A DNA stretch of 14,852 bases, taken from JAZTZP01 sp045637525. GTDB taxonomy: Bacteria; Bacillota; Clostridia; UBA1381. Each line of letters starts with the position of its first letter. Position 1 is the stretch's first letter. The stretch is taken from positions 1 through 14,852 of the forward strand of contig JAZTZP010000154.1 of assembly GCA_045637525.1 (NCBI GenBank), given 5' to 3'. Below the pieces are notes generated by a model, which saw nothing but the letters and a program-made list of their open reading frames with translations, was not told the DNA's origin and did not search any database. This document shows positions 7,485 through 14,849 of this stretch, in pieces. The position numbers and the translations under genes are program-made.

Positions 7485-9407
7485 TCAGACAATAACCGCT
7501 CCGCTTTGTATGTCTTTTAAGGTCGTAAGAGCAGTAAGCCCGTCTTCAAATTCCGCTGAAAGTATCATACCGTTAGACTCTAAGCCCATTATCTTTCTCG
7601 GCTTAAGGTTTGCAATAAATATTACATTCTTTCCTATAAGCTCCTCCGGTGTGTGATATTTTGAAATTCCCGACAAAATCTGTCTTGTTTCACTGCCTAC
7701 CTCAAGAGTAAATCTCAAAAGCTTCGAGGACTTCGGCACTTTCTCGCATTCTATTACCTTTCCTACTCTTATATCAAGCTTTTCAAACTCTTCAAATTCT
7801 ATAAAGTCCTTATACGGCTCAATCTCGATTTTCGGCTCTTTTGGTGCAAACTCCTCTTCGAGCTCTTTTAGCTTTGCTTCCATGTCTATTCTTGCAAACA
7901 ACGGCTCAGCCGCGCCCACCTTCACTCCGTTTTCAATTGTTCCGAAGCTTTGTAACGATTCAAGACTCAGCTTATCGGTACCAATTTGTGCCGCTATTTT
8001 CTCAGCAGTTTCCGGCATAAACGGAGAAAGAAGTGCCGCAATAAATCTGATGCTTTCAACAAGGTTATACAAAACAGTCGCAAGGCGTGGTTTTGTGTCC
8101 TCACTCTTCGCTAAAATCCAAGGTGTTGTTTCATCTATATATTTATTTGCTCTGTCAGCAATCTTCCATATTTCGTCAAGGCTGTCCGCAACGTGAAGTG
8201 TCTTCATCTTCTCCTGAACATTCGATACCGCACCCATAGCAATCGCCTTTAAATCATCGTCGAACTCACCGGAAACAGTGCTTCCCGAAAGCTCACCGTC
8301 GAAGTATTTATTTATCATTGATACCGTTCTGTTAACCAGGTTGCCGAGAGTATTTGCAAGCTCAGAATTAAATCTGCTTATAAATACCTCATATGTGATA
8401 GTGCCGTCCTGTGCAAAAGGCATTTCATGCAGTGAATAATATCTTACCGCATCTACTCCGAAATGCTTTACCAGATCCTCAGCATATATAACATTGCCTC
8501 TTGATTTGCTCATCTTTTCCTCACCCACAAGCATCCATGGATGTCCGAACACCTGTTTAGGAAGCGGTTCACCAAGAGCCATCAGCATTATCGGCCAGTA
8601 TATTGTATGGAATCTTAAAATATCCTTACCTATTATATGCACATCTGCCGGCCAGTATTTATTATAAAGCTCACCCTTCTCATCAGGATTATATCCGAGC
8701 GCCGTTATATAGTTAGATAATGCGTCTATCCATACATATACAACATGCTTTTCATCAAACTCTACCGGTATTCCCCAGGTAAAGCTTGTTCTTGAAACAC
8801 ACAAGTCCTGAAGTCCCGGCTTTAGAAAATTGTTTATCATTTCCTTTTTACGTGACTCCGGCTGAATAAACTCCGGATTTTCTTCGATATATTTCATAAG
8901 TCTGTCCTGATACTTGCTCATCTTGAAGAAATATGCTTCCTCCTTAGTCTTCTGAACAGGACGTCCGCAGTCGGGGCATTTTCCGTCTACAAGCTGTGTT
9001 TCAGTCCAGAACGACTCACATGGTGTACAATACAGTCCTTCGTATTCACTTTTATATATATCGCCCTGCTCATACAGCTTTTTGAAAATCTTCTTTACAG
9101 CCCCAACGTGATAATCGTCGGTTGTTCTTATAAAATGGTCATAGCTAATGTTTAACATATCAGCTATATCCTTTATCTGTCCTGCAATTTTATCAACATA
9201 TGCCTGAGGCTCAACACCCTCAGCCTCTGCAATCTCCTGAATCTTCTGCCCGTGTTCATCTGTTCCCGTAAGAAAGAACACGTCTTTTCCGAGCCAGCGG
9301 TTAAATCTTGCAATAGCGTCGGTAAGTATTATCTCATAAGTGTTTCCTATATGCGGCTTACGTGAAGTATACGCAATCGCAGTCGTAATATAGTATTTGT
9401 TATCCAT
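7485..9407 (-). CDS. metG: Methionine--tRNA ligase
   Basis: MetRS charges tRNA-Met for initiation and elongation. The 640-residue protein is a class I synthetase: the HIGH-type motif is KPHIGNTYE (17-25), the zinc-knuckle cysteines are C127, C130, C144 and C147, and the KMSKS loop is EEKMSKSRGN (296-305). An anticodon-binding helical domain follows. A C-terminal EMAP/Arc1-like tRNA-binding domain (about 540-640, including FEKLDIRVGKVIECEKVP) is fused, as in Bacillus MetRS. It is the third gene of the apgM - AI-2E-like - metG run, 28 nt after the membrane-protein gene. No T-box or SAM riboswitch fits in that gap. An AAAGGAAG ribosome site lies upstream of the ATG. Confidence 0.97.
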   Translation of the reverse strand: MDNKYYITTAIAYTSRKPHIGNTYEIILTDAIARFNRWLGKDVFFLTGTDEHGQKIQEIAEAEGVEPQAYVDKIAGQIKDIADMLNISYDHFIRTTDDYHVGAVKKIFKKLYEQGDIYKSEYEGLYCTPCESFWTETQLVDGKCPDCGRPVQKTKEEAYFFKMSKYQDRLMKYIEENPEFIQPESRKKEMINNFLKPGLQDLCVSRTSFTWGIPVEFDEKHVVYVWIDALSNYITALGYNPDEKGELYNKYWPADVHIIGKDILRFHTIYWPIMLMALGEPLPKQVFGHPWMLVGEEKMSKSRGNVIYAEDLVKHFGVDAVRYYSLHEMPFAQDGTITYEVFISRFNSELANTLGNLVNRTVSMINKYFDGELSGSTVSGEFDDDLKAIAMGAVSNVQEKMKTLHVADSLDEIWKIADRANKYIDETTPWILAKSEDTKPRLATVLYNLVESIRFIAALLSPFMPETAEKIAAQIGTDKLSLESLQSFGTIENGVKVGAAEPLFARIDMEAKLKELEEEFAPKEPKIEIEPYKDFIEFEEFEKLDIRVGKVIECEKVPKSSKLLRFTLEVGSETRQILSGISKYHTPEELIGKNVIFIANLKPRKIMGLESNGMILSAEFEDGLTALTTLKDIQSGAVIV

Positions 9408-9435
9408 CTTCTTTATAACTTCCTTTCAATATTTT

Positions 9436-10602
9436 CTATAAATCCATCAGCTTTGAAGCAATAATCTTATATTCTTTTATAATTATGATTCTGAGCTGTC
9501 TGAATATTCTTATTATTCCGTCAAACAAACCGGCCCTGTAAAGACTGATTATAAGTACCAACGTAATTGGTCCTAAAATCATTCCGCCTATACTGAACGT
9601 CTTATATCCCACATACATAGATATCAGCGTGAGCATTGAATTTGTTCCCATCCGCTTGCTCACTATTTTCGGCTCAATAAACTGACGTGTTACAATAATT
9701 ATAATGTATATAACCATAAGGCTTATACCCATTTTCATATCACCATTTATAAATCTGACCAGTGCCCAGGGCCATAACACCGCCCCGCTTCCGAAAAACG
9801 GCAACGCATCAAGTACAGCTACACCAATTGCAATCAACAGTGCATACGACACATCAAGAACAGAGAGTCCGATAAAAATTATAAAAAACGCAATACTCAT
9901 AATTATCGCCTGAGCCTGTATATATCCGCCGAGATACGTTTTTATCTCATGCTTTATGTTATCCCAGCGCTCCGTTATTTTTTTCGGTATATATTTTGCA
10001 AAAAGACCGCTAAACTTATCGGACTCACTAAGCATAAAAAACGATGACAGTAAAAATACTACAAACCCGATAAACACCTTCGGTATCGCCTTTGCGGTCG
10101 CACCGGCATAGCTGATTACGGGAGCTGATTTAACGTTTATAAAATCAGCAATCCTTTCAGTCATGTCTTGCCCGAGCTCCTGAAGCGTTGCCTGTAAGTT
10201 TTCGGGCAGGCTCTCAAAAACTCCCCATAGCTGTTGTTTTGTAGACTCATATGTCATTACAGCACTTTCATAAATTGCCGGGAAATGCTCATAGAGGTTT
10301 CTTATCTCGTTGACTACCCGTATTATAACAAGCGATGCTATACCGCCGACAACGCCTATACTTAAAATCATAACTATAATTGCCGATATGCCCCCCGGCA
10401 ACTTCAGTCGTTTTTTAAAAAACTTCGCAAACGGCCGTACAAGACTTACATATATATATCCGATTATAAACGGCAAAAATAAGTTAATAACATATTTAAA
10501 AAGCTTTACAATAGTCGGAAATGCATTATATATTATAACCCCGATAAGTACACAAGCGGCAATAAGTATAAGAAATCTTAAATAGCTGTTCTTAAGTTTC
10601 AT
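9436..10602 (-). CDS. AI-2E family (YtvI-like) integral membrane protein
   Basis: This is a 388-residue polytopic membrane protein of the AI-2 exporter/PerM-like family. Two hydrophobic helices lie at the N-terminus (about 10-28 and 35-55). A short basic loop and a third helix follow (KKRLKLPGGISAIIVMILSI), then a long amphipathic extracytoplasmic stretch (about 90-165), and further helices from about 170 to 360 with GSGAVLWPWALV and the conserved FIEPKIVSKRMG late in the protein. The family includes putative AI-2 exporters, ion or solute antiporters and the sporulation protein YtvI. The substrate cannot be decided from sequence, and nothing nearby suggests quorum sensing. It sits 34 nt downstream of apgM and 28 nt upstream of metG, consistent with cotranscription. 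Confidence 0.88.
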   Translation of the reverse strand: MKLKNSYLRFLILIAACVLIGVIIYNAFPTIVKLFKYVINLFLPFIIGYIYVSLVRPFAKFFKKRLKLPGGISAIIVMILSIGVVGGIASLVIIRVVNEIRNLYEHFPAIYESAVMTYESTKQQLWGVFESLPENLQATLQELGQDMTERIADFINVKSAPVISYAGATAKAIPKVFIGFVVFLLSSFFMLSESDKFSGLFAKYIPKKITERWDNIKHEIKTYLGGYIQAQAIIMSIAFFIIFIGLSVLDVSYALLIAIGVAVLDALPFFGSGAVLWPWALVRFINGDMKMGISLMVIYIIIIVTRQFIEPKIVSKRMGTNSMLTLISMYVGYKTFSIGGMILGPITLVLIISLYRAGLFDGIIRIFRQLRIIIIKEYKIIASKLMDL

Positions 10603-10636
10603 TTAACTTAACCACTCCTTTGCATGATATACTGAT

Positions 10637-11845
10637 TTATTTTAAAAATTTCTCCATAAGAGTATATCCCTCTTCTATATATATTCCCGTTGATTTTGCA
10701 TTTTCTTCGTTATAAGAAAGACCTGAGCCGTTTTCCTTAGTGCTGTCGTAAATGATATACGGCACCGGATCGCTTACATGAGTCTTAAGCTTTATCGGAG
10801 TCGGATGGTCAGGCATTATAAGCATTTTAAAATCTACTCCGGCATCTCTTAACTTTTCGCTTAAAGGACCAACAACCTTTTTGTCTATAAGTTCTACGGA
10901 AAGCTTTTTATTCGGTGCGTCACCCTGATGTCCGCATTCGTCGGGCGCTTCCATATGAATATAAACAAAGTCCTTATCATCCTTTGTAAGCGTATCAAAA
11001 GCCGCCTGCATCTTGCCGTCAAAATTTGTGTGGTATGTACCGGTTGAGCCCGGTACGTCAATTGATTTCATATCGGCGCATATCGCAATTCCCTTTATAA
11101 GGTCAACCGCAGATATAACGCTTCCGTTAATTCCGTATTTGTCATAGAACGATTCAAGCTGAGGCTTGCTTCCCTCGCCCCATATCCAGATTGATGTTGC
11201 CGGATTTTTGCCCTGCTTTATACGTTCTTTGTTTACAGGATGATTTCTTAAAATCTGCTCGCTCTTTTTCATCATTTCAAGAATCTTCTCGCTTCCATCA
11301 CCCTTAGGAAGATAGTCAGCAATTTTCCTGTCCGAAATATCATGAGGCGGTGTAAGCTCTACATTTAACGATCCGCCGTCCCATACCGTAAGATGTCTGT
11401 AACTCACTCCGCTGTAAAACTTGATTACCTCCGTATCAAGCTCCGCCGCAACAGCTTTTATAAGCTCTGCCGCTTCTTCGGTTGTAATCTCACCTGAAGA
11501 ATAGTCAAGCATTGTCTTGTCCTCATAGCGTTCCTCATCAGACAGCGTTACAATATTACATCTGAAGGTTACGTCCGTATCACGAAGCGTAACGCCTATG
11601 CTTGCCGCCTCAAGCGGCGAACGTCCCGAATAACATTTATGTGTATCATATCCCATTACGGATAAATTAGCCACATCACTTCCGGGCTTCATACCATCCT
11701 GAACGGTCTTCACCATACCAAGCTCACCGTTTTTACTCATATAATCAATGTTTGGTTTTTCAGCAACGTCAAGAACAGTCTTCCCGCCAAATTCATCAAC
11801 AGCATAATCAGCCATCCCGTCACCTAATACTACTATATATTTCAT
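10637..11845 (-). CDS. apgM: 2,3-bisphosphoglycerate-independent phosphoglycerate mutase, ApgM type
   Basis: The enzyme interconverts 3- and 2-phosphoglycerate in glycolysis and gluconeogenesis without a bisphosphoglycerate cofactor. The 402-residue protein belongs to the shorter archaeal-type branch of the alkaline-phosphatase superfamily, not the roughly 510-residue GpmI. The N-terminal GDGMAD (D9) binds metal, PGSDVANLSVMGYD carries the expected nucleophile S56, and YSGRSPLEAAS follows. The metal-binding motifs EAPDECGHQGD and MPDHPTPIKLKTHVSDPVPY lie in the C-terminal half. The ATG is preceded by AGGAAGGAAG. It is the first gene of the apgM - AI-2E-like - metG run. Its upstream region is taken up by the 275-bp repeat element whose left arm ends about 20 bp from the start codon, so its promoter may lie inside that element. 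Confidence 0.95.
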   Translation of the reverse strand: MKYIVVLGDGMADYAVDEFGGKTVLDVAEKPNIDYMSKNGELGMVKTVQDGMKPGSDVANLSVMGYDTHKCYSGRSPLEAASIGVTLRDTDVTFRCNIVTLSDEERYEDKTMLDYSSGEITTEEAAELIKAVAAELDTEVIKFYSGVSYRHLTVWDGGSLNVELTPPHDISDRKIADYLPKGDGSEKILEMMKKSEQILRNHPVNKERIKQGKNPATSIWIWGEGSKPQLESFYDKYGINGSVISAVDLIKGIAICADMKSIDVPGSTGTYHTNFDGKMQAAFDTLTKDDKDFVYIHMEAPDECGHQGDAPNKKLSVELIDKKVVGPLSEKLRDAGVDFKMLIMPDHPTPIKLKTHVSDPVPYIIYDSTKENGSGLSYNEENAKSTGIYIEEGYTLMEKFLK

Positions 11846-11867
11846 AATCTCATCTTCCTTCCTATGA

Positions 11868-12142
11868 TAAATGATAGTTTATCTGCGATAAAACAGTAGG
11901 ATTTCGGTGTCGCTTTGCTTGCCTCCCTTGCCTAAAGGGAGGGGGACCGCTTGCGGTGGTGGGATTGTTCCTTAAATATGTTGATTTTCTTGAAAGACAA
12001 TCCCTCAGTCGCTTTCAGCGACAGCTCCCTGGAGGTGAATTGACTTCGTCAAGAGAAGCCACCCTGGGGTGTTACACAAGGGAGCCTATTAGCAAAGCAT
12101 ATCAAAAGCCTATCCTTAATTAGTAAGATAAACTATAATTTA
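11868..12142. mobile_element. MITE-like non-coding element with 16-bp terminal inverted repeats
   Basis: The left end TAAATGATAGTTTATC (11868-11883) and the right end, complement of TAAATTATAGTTTATC (12127-12142), are inverted repeats with one mismatch in 16. They enclose 243 bp with no convincing reading frame. Both ends begin with TA, which could be a two-base target duplication; no longer duplication is visible. The same arm occurs nearly back to back in the palindromes at 130-159 and 14714-14750. Just inside the left arm lies a partial second arm (GATAAAAC, 11887-11894), as if the original palindrome had been opened by an insertion. It fills the whole gap between degV and apgM, and its right arm includes the degV stop codon. 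A MITE reading is inference; no transposase is present. Confidence 0.65.
11912..12098. repeat. Nested multi-hairpin repeat inside the element
   Basis: The left edge GCTTTGCT + GCCTCCCTTG (11912-11930) and the right edge CAAGGGAGCC (12077-12086) + AGCAAAGC (12091-12098) are inverted copies with one mismatch and a small gap. Inside are further stem-loops: CTCCCTT/AAGGGAG (11923-11941), ACCGC/GCGGT (11946-11957), GGGATTGT/ACAATCCC (11961-11968 with 11997-12004), GTCGCT/AGCGAC (12008-12022), TTGAC/GTCAA (12040-12052) and CACCC/GGGTG (12060-12071). Its GC content is higher than its surroundings. I recognise the general look (CTCCCTT ends, GTCGCT hairpin, GGGATTGT) from dispersed repeats in gut Clostridia, but cannot name a family. 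Confidence 0.7.
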
Positions 12143-12997
12143 TTTTTTCTTAAACAGTACCGCAAAAGCACCTCTGCCTACGTGAGTTCCTATAATCGGA
12201 CCGAACTCAGAGAATAATGTTACGCCGTCTACTCCGAACTCCGCTTTTAGTTTTTCAACTGTTTCCTCACCACGTGCCGCATCCGAATGAATTACCATAA
12301 ATTCAGGATTTCCGGCATCAAAATCCGGATGATCCTTTATCTTTTCAATAAGCTTCTCTACAAGGCGCTTTTTACCTCTCAGCTTATCCTCCGATTCTAC
12401 AAGTCCGTCTTTTATTGTAAGAACAGGCTTAATGTCAAGCATTCCGCCAACAATCGCCGTTGCTTTGTTTATGCGTCCGCCTTTTTCGAGATATTTAAGA
12501 TTATCCACAAGCAAAAGTGCGTGCCAGGTTTTTATATATTCCTCGCAATACTCTATTATCTCCTCAGGTGTCTTGCCCTCTTTTGCCATTTCAGCGGCCT
12601 TTATCGCAGTTTGTGCGATAAATACAGAATAGCTCATAGTATCCACAATATAAATCTTCGCATCGGGGTTTTCATCTAAAACGTCCTCCGCCATAAGATG
12701 TGCGGTATGATTTTGTCCGCTTCCTTTTGATGACAATGTAAAGTATATTACAGCGTCATGCGCCTTTGCCTCACGTGAAAACACCTCAAGCATTTCCGCC
12801 GGCGGAGTCTGTGATGTTGTCGGAATAGTTTCCGATTCATCAAGCTTAGTATAAAACTCCTCGTTTGTTAAATCCACACCGGTTTTATAAGATGTTTCAC
12901 CGAATATGCTCATAAAAGACAATACTCCGAAATCATATTTCTCTATAAGCTCCTGTGGCATATCCGCCCCTGTGTCAATCAAAATTTTAATATCCAT
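12140..12997 (-). CDS. DegV family fatty-acid-binding protein
   Basis: DegV/FakB proteins hold a fatty acid and present it to FakA kinase, feeding exogenous fatty acids into phospholipid synthesis; FakA is not in this window. The 285-residue length is normal. Visible family features are the N-terminal LIDTGADMPQELIEKY (a variant of the usual DS(T/A)ADL start), IPTTSQTPPAEM (the TSQP-like lipid-head-group loop), SSKGSG, the central KYLEKGGRI motif and the C-terminal GTHVGRGAFAVLF, where the canonical motif is GTHxGPG. The ATG follows GGAGGAG at good spacing. It is the last gene of the DUF362 - trmL - degV run, 29 nt after trmL. Its stop codon TAA is contributed by the terminal inverted repeat of the downstream element. 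Confidence 0.93.
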   Translation of the reverse strand: MDIKILIDTGADMPQELIEKYDFGVLSFMSIFGETSYKTGVDLTNEEFYTKLDESETIPTTSQTPPAEMLEVFSREAKAHDAVIYFTLSSKGSGQNHTAHLMAEDVLDENPDAKIYIVDTMSYSVFIAQTAIKAAEMAKEGKTPEEIIEYCEEYIKTWHALLLVDNLKYLEKGGRINKATAIVGGMLDIKPVLTIKDGLVESEDKLRGKKRLVEKLIEKIKDHPDFDAGNPEFMVIHSDAARGEETVEKLKAEFGVDGVTLFSEFGPIIGTHVGRGAFAVLFKKK

Positions 12998-13026
12998 TTA
13001 TATTTCTCCTCCATTATTAATTTTCT

Positions 13027-13518
13027 TTACCATTCATACTGCGTAAGCTCACCGTATTCTTTAAGCATCGAAAAGCCTGTCTGTCTTAAAGCCTCATAAA
13101 TTACTATCGCCGCGGCGTTTGATAAATTGAGGCTTCTCGCTTCGCTTATCATAGGTATTCTTATGCAAAATTCTTCATTTTCATACAACAATTTTTCGGG
13201 AAGACCTTTTGTTTCTTTGCCAAACAAAATATAATCATTATCCTCAAATTTCACATCGGCATAGGTGTGTCTTGCCTTTGTTGTTGAATAAAAATATCTT
13301 CCACCCTTTGTCTTAAGAAAAAAATCATCAAGATTTTCGTAATACTGCACGCCCAAAAGATGCCAATAGTCAAGACCAGCACGTTTTAGCTTGCGGTCAT
13401 CAATTTCAAAACCCATAGGCTTTACAATATGAAGCCTCGCTCCCGTTGCCGCACACGTTCTTGCAATATTTCCTGTATTCTGCGGTATTTCAGGCTCTAC
13501 AAGCACTATATTAAACAT
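13027..13518 (-). CDS. trmL: tRNA (cytidine(34)-2'-O)-methyltransferase
   Basis: TrmL (formerly YibK/CspR) is a SPOUT-fold enzyme that 2'-O-methylates the wobble base of certain leucine tRNAs. The 163-residue protein matches the minimal family length. It shows EPEIPQNTGNIARTCAATG at the N-terminus, the KPMGFEIDDRKLKRAGLDYW stretch, and the knot-forming SAM motifs LFGKETKGLP and RIPMISEARSLNLSNAAAI followed by EALRQ. The ATG follows GGAGG. The ribosome binding site begins in the TAATGGAGG that overlaps the stop of the upstream DUF362 gene, 13 nt away, which suggests tight coupling in one operon. Confidence 0.96.
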   Translation of the reverse strand: MFNIVLVEPEIPQNTGNIARTCAATGARLHIVKPMGFEIDDRKLKRAGLDYWHLLGVQYYENLDDFFLKTKGGRYFYSTTKARHTYADVKFEDNDYILFGKETKGLPEKLLYENEEFCIRIPMISEARSLNLSNAAAIVIYEALRQTGFSMLKEYGELTQYEW

Positions 13519-13531
13519 TTATATTCCTCCA

Positions 13532-14689
13532 TTATTTCAAAAGCTTTATCATAAGCCTGTTAAGTATGTGTCTTTTAATATCAACAGCCTTTGCCGGGCA
13601 AAGCTCCTGACAGCAAAAACACCGTATACATTTCTTTTTATTTATAACAGGCCTGCCATCTGTCATGTCGATAGCCTCAGGCGGACAGCACCTTGCACAT
13701 TCACCGCAGCCGACACATCTGTCTTTTGAAATTTCAGGATTGCTCGACAGCCATTCAACCACACGTGCATTAAGCGCCTCCGGCAATGATATAAGCTTCA
13801 GCAAATTAAAATGACTCTCCGGCTTTAAAAAGTCGGGCTGTCTTAACTTTTCTATATCGTCGCCGATAAGCTCCAGCTCCGTTACGGATGACGGAATAAG
13901 GTTTCTTTCTACTGCGTTTTTTAAGGTCTCAACCTCACTAAATTTATATCCTATTATATGACAAGCGCATAAATCAACCGCATGAGCATTAAATCCGGCA
14001 AGCATCACTCCGAGATGCCTGTTCTTTCCGGCTGTCGGCCCATTCCCCTCCATACCTACAATTCCGTCAAGTATGGTAAGCACCGGCACGCGGTTCACAC
14101 ACTCATATAAATCAACAAGCATACTGCAAAATGCCTTTCGCTCATTAAGTCTGAAATGGAATTCCGCCTTATGCGTTCCCGGAATTACTCCAAATAAATT
14201 CTTTACTCCTCCGGTGTATGCAGTCATTGCATGAGTTTTAAGCTTCGGAAGTGATATTATAAAATCAGCATTAACTATCGGATCAATTATCGTAAAGCTC
14301 TTCACAGTCTCGCCTCCGTGGAAGCTGACCTCAGAAAATCCGGTGTCAAAATTAAGCTCCGCCGCCGTATCCTTTACAGCCTCATCCACGCCGCAAACCG
14401 AATACAAGCCTTTAAGAAGTGTGCTGTTATATGCACCACCCGGACTTTCAGCAATCTTAACCTTAGCTCCGGTCTTCAAAACCGCTTTCACAACAGCCCG
14501 CAAAACCGCCGGATGTGTTGTAACCGCCTCGTCCGGCTTTTTCTTTGAAACAAGATTAGGTTTTATAACAACATTCATACCGGGCCTTATATAACTCTCC
14601 AATCCACCAAGTGATTTAAGAATCCCGCCGATATATTCATCACAATTATCATAATTCTCACATTTTAAAACAACAACTTGTTTATCCAA
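13532..14689 (-). CDS. DUF362 domain protein with two C-terminal 4Fe-4S clusters
   Basis: This is a DUF362-family protein (385 residues) of unknown reaction. The N-terminal domain (about 1-290) carries the family motifs VVIKPNLVSKKKP (40-52), the TTHP at 57-60, ISLPKLKTHAMTAYTGGVKNLFG (around 145-167) and LDGIVGMEGNGP (207-218). The C-terminus is a bacterial ferredoxin module: C325, C328, C331, C335 followed by P, and C354, C357, C360, C364 followed by P, ligands for two [4Fe-4S] clusters. It is therefore a probable cytoplasmic redox protein. Translation starts at a TTG: the residues before the first internal ATG (M39) are conserved family sequence, and TTAAGG lies 8 nt upstream. It is the first gene of the DUF362 - trmL - degV run. 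The palindrome and hairpin array lie just upstream. Confidence 0.92.
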   Translation of the reverse strand: MDKQVVVLKCENYDNCDEYIGGILKSLGGLESYIRPGMNVVIKPNLVSKKKPDEAVTTHPAVLRAVVKAVLKTGAKVKIAESPGGAYNSTLLKGLYSVCGVDEAVKDTAAELNFDTGFSEVSFHGGETVKSFTIIDPIVNADFIISLPKLKTHAMTAYTGGVKNLFGVIPGTHKAEFHFRLNERKAFCSMLVDLYECVNRVPVLTILDGIVGMEGNGPTAGKNRHLGVMLAGFNAHAVDLCACHIIGYKFSEVETLKNAVERNLIPSSVTELELIGDDIEKLRQPDFLKPESHFNLLKLISLPEALNARVVEWLSSNPEISKDRCVGCGECARCCPPEAIDMTDGRPVINKKKCIRCFCCQELCPAKAVDIKRHILNRLMIKLLK

Positions 14690-14703
14690 TTCTATAACCT
14701 TAA
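14687..14703 (-). promoter_or_regulatory. Ribosome binding site supporting the TTG start
   Basis: On the minus strand TTAAGG (14698-14703) is followed after 8 nt by TTG GAT AAA (from 14689). A second purine-rich run, AAGGGAG (14704-14710), lies slightly further upstream. No ATG or GTG gives a better fit to the DUF362 N-terminus, so a TTG start is preferred. Confidence 0.65.
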
Positions 14704-14713
14704 CTCCCTTCAG

Positions 14714-14750
14714 GTAAATTATAGTTTATCGGTGATAAACTATAATTTAC
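14714..14750. repeat. Perfect 17-bp palindrome, copy 3
   Basis: Arms GTAAATTATAGTTTATC (14714-14730) and its exact complement (14734-14750) enclose a 3-nt loop, GGT. This is the most perfect copy of the arm shared with 130-159 and 11868-12142. It lies 25 bp upstream of the DUF362 start codon. Each arm contains an outward-reading TATAAT, and the leftward one is in range to act as a -10 for the DUF362 operon, although no good -35 is present. Confidence 0.85.
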
Positions 14751-14751
14751 A

Positions 14752-14849
14752 GTGAAATTTTTTGCCATAGGCAAAAAGTGAAATCCAACCATTATGGTTG
14801 GGTGAAATTCGCATAAATGCGAGTGAAATTTGCGGGCAAAAAGCCGCAA
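14752..14849 (+). repeat. Hairpin array with invariant GTGAAAT linker
   Basis: Starting directly after palindrome copy 3, the 7-mer GTGAAAT recurs at 14752, 14778, 14802 and 14823. Each is followed by a different inverted repeat: TTTTTGCC/GGCAAAAA (loop ATA), CCAACCA/TGGTTGG (loop TTA), TCGCA/TGCGA (loop TAAA) and TTGCGG/CCGCAA (8-nt loop). The period is 21-26 bp. The window ends 3 bp after the last stem, so the array may continue. The design mirrors the left array at 10-128, but the linker and stems differ. Confidence 0.85.

Noticed and set aside
9408..9435. T-box or SAM riboswitch before metG
   Set aside because: The gap is only 28 nt and the upstream gene runs up to it, so there is no room for such a leader.
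11846..12139. Promoter TTGTCT-16-TATTTA for apgM inside the element
   Set aside because: The -10 match is poor and the spacing is not convincing. The apgM promoter remains unidentified.
12287..12679. Rightward 130-codon open frame over degV
   Set aside because: It is antisense to a clear degV gene, has no ribosome binding site, and its cysteine/aromatic-rich composition is typical of shadow frames.
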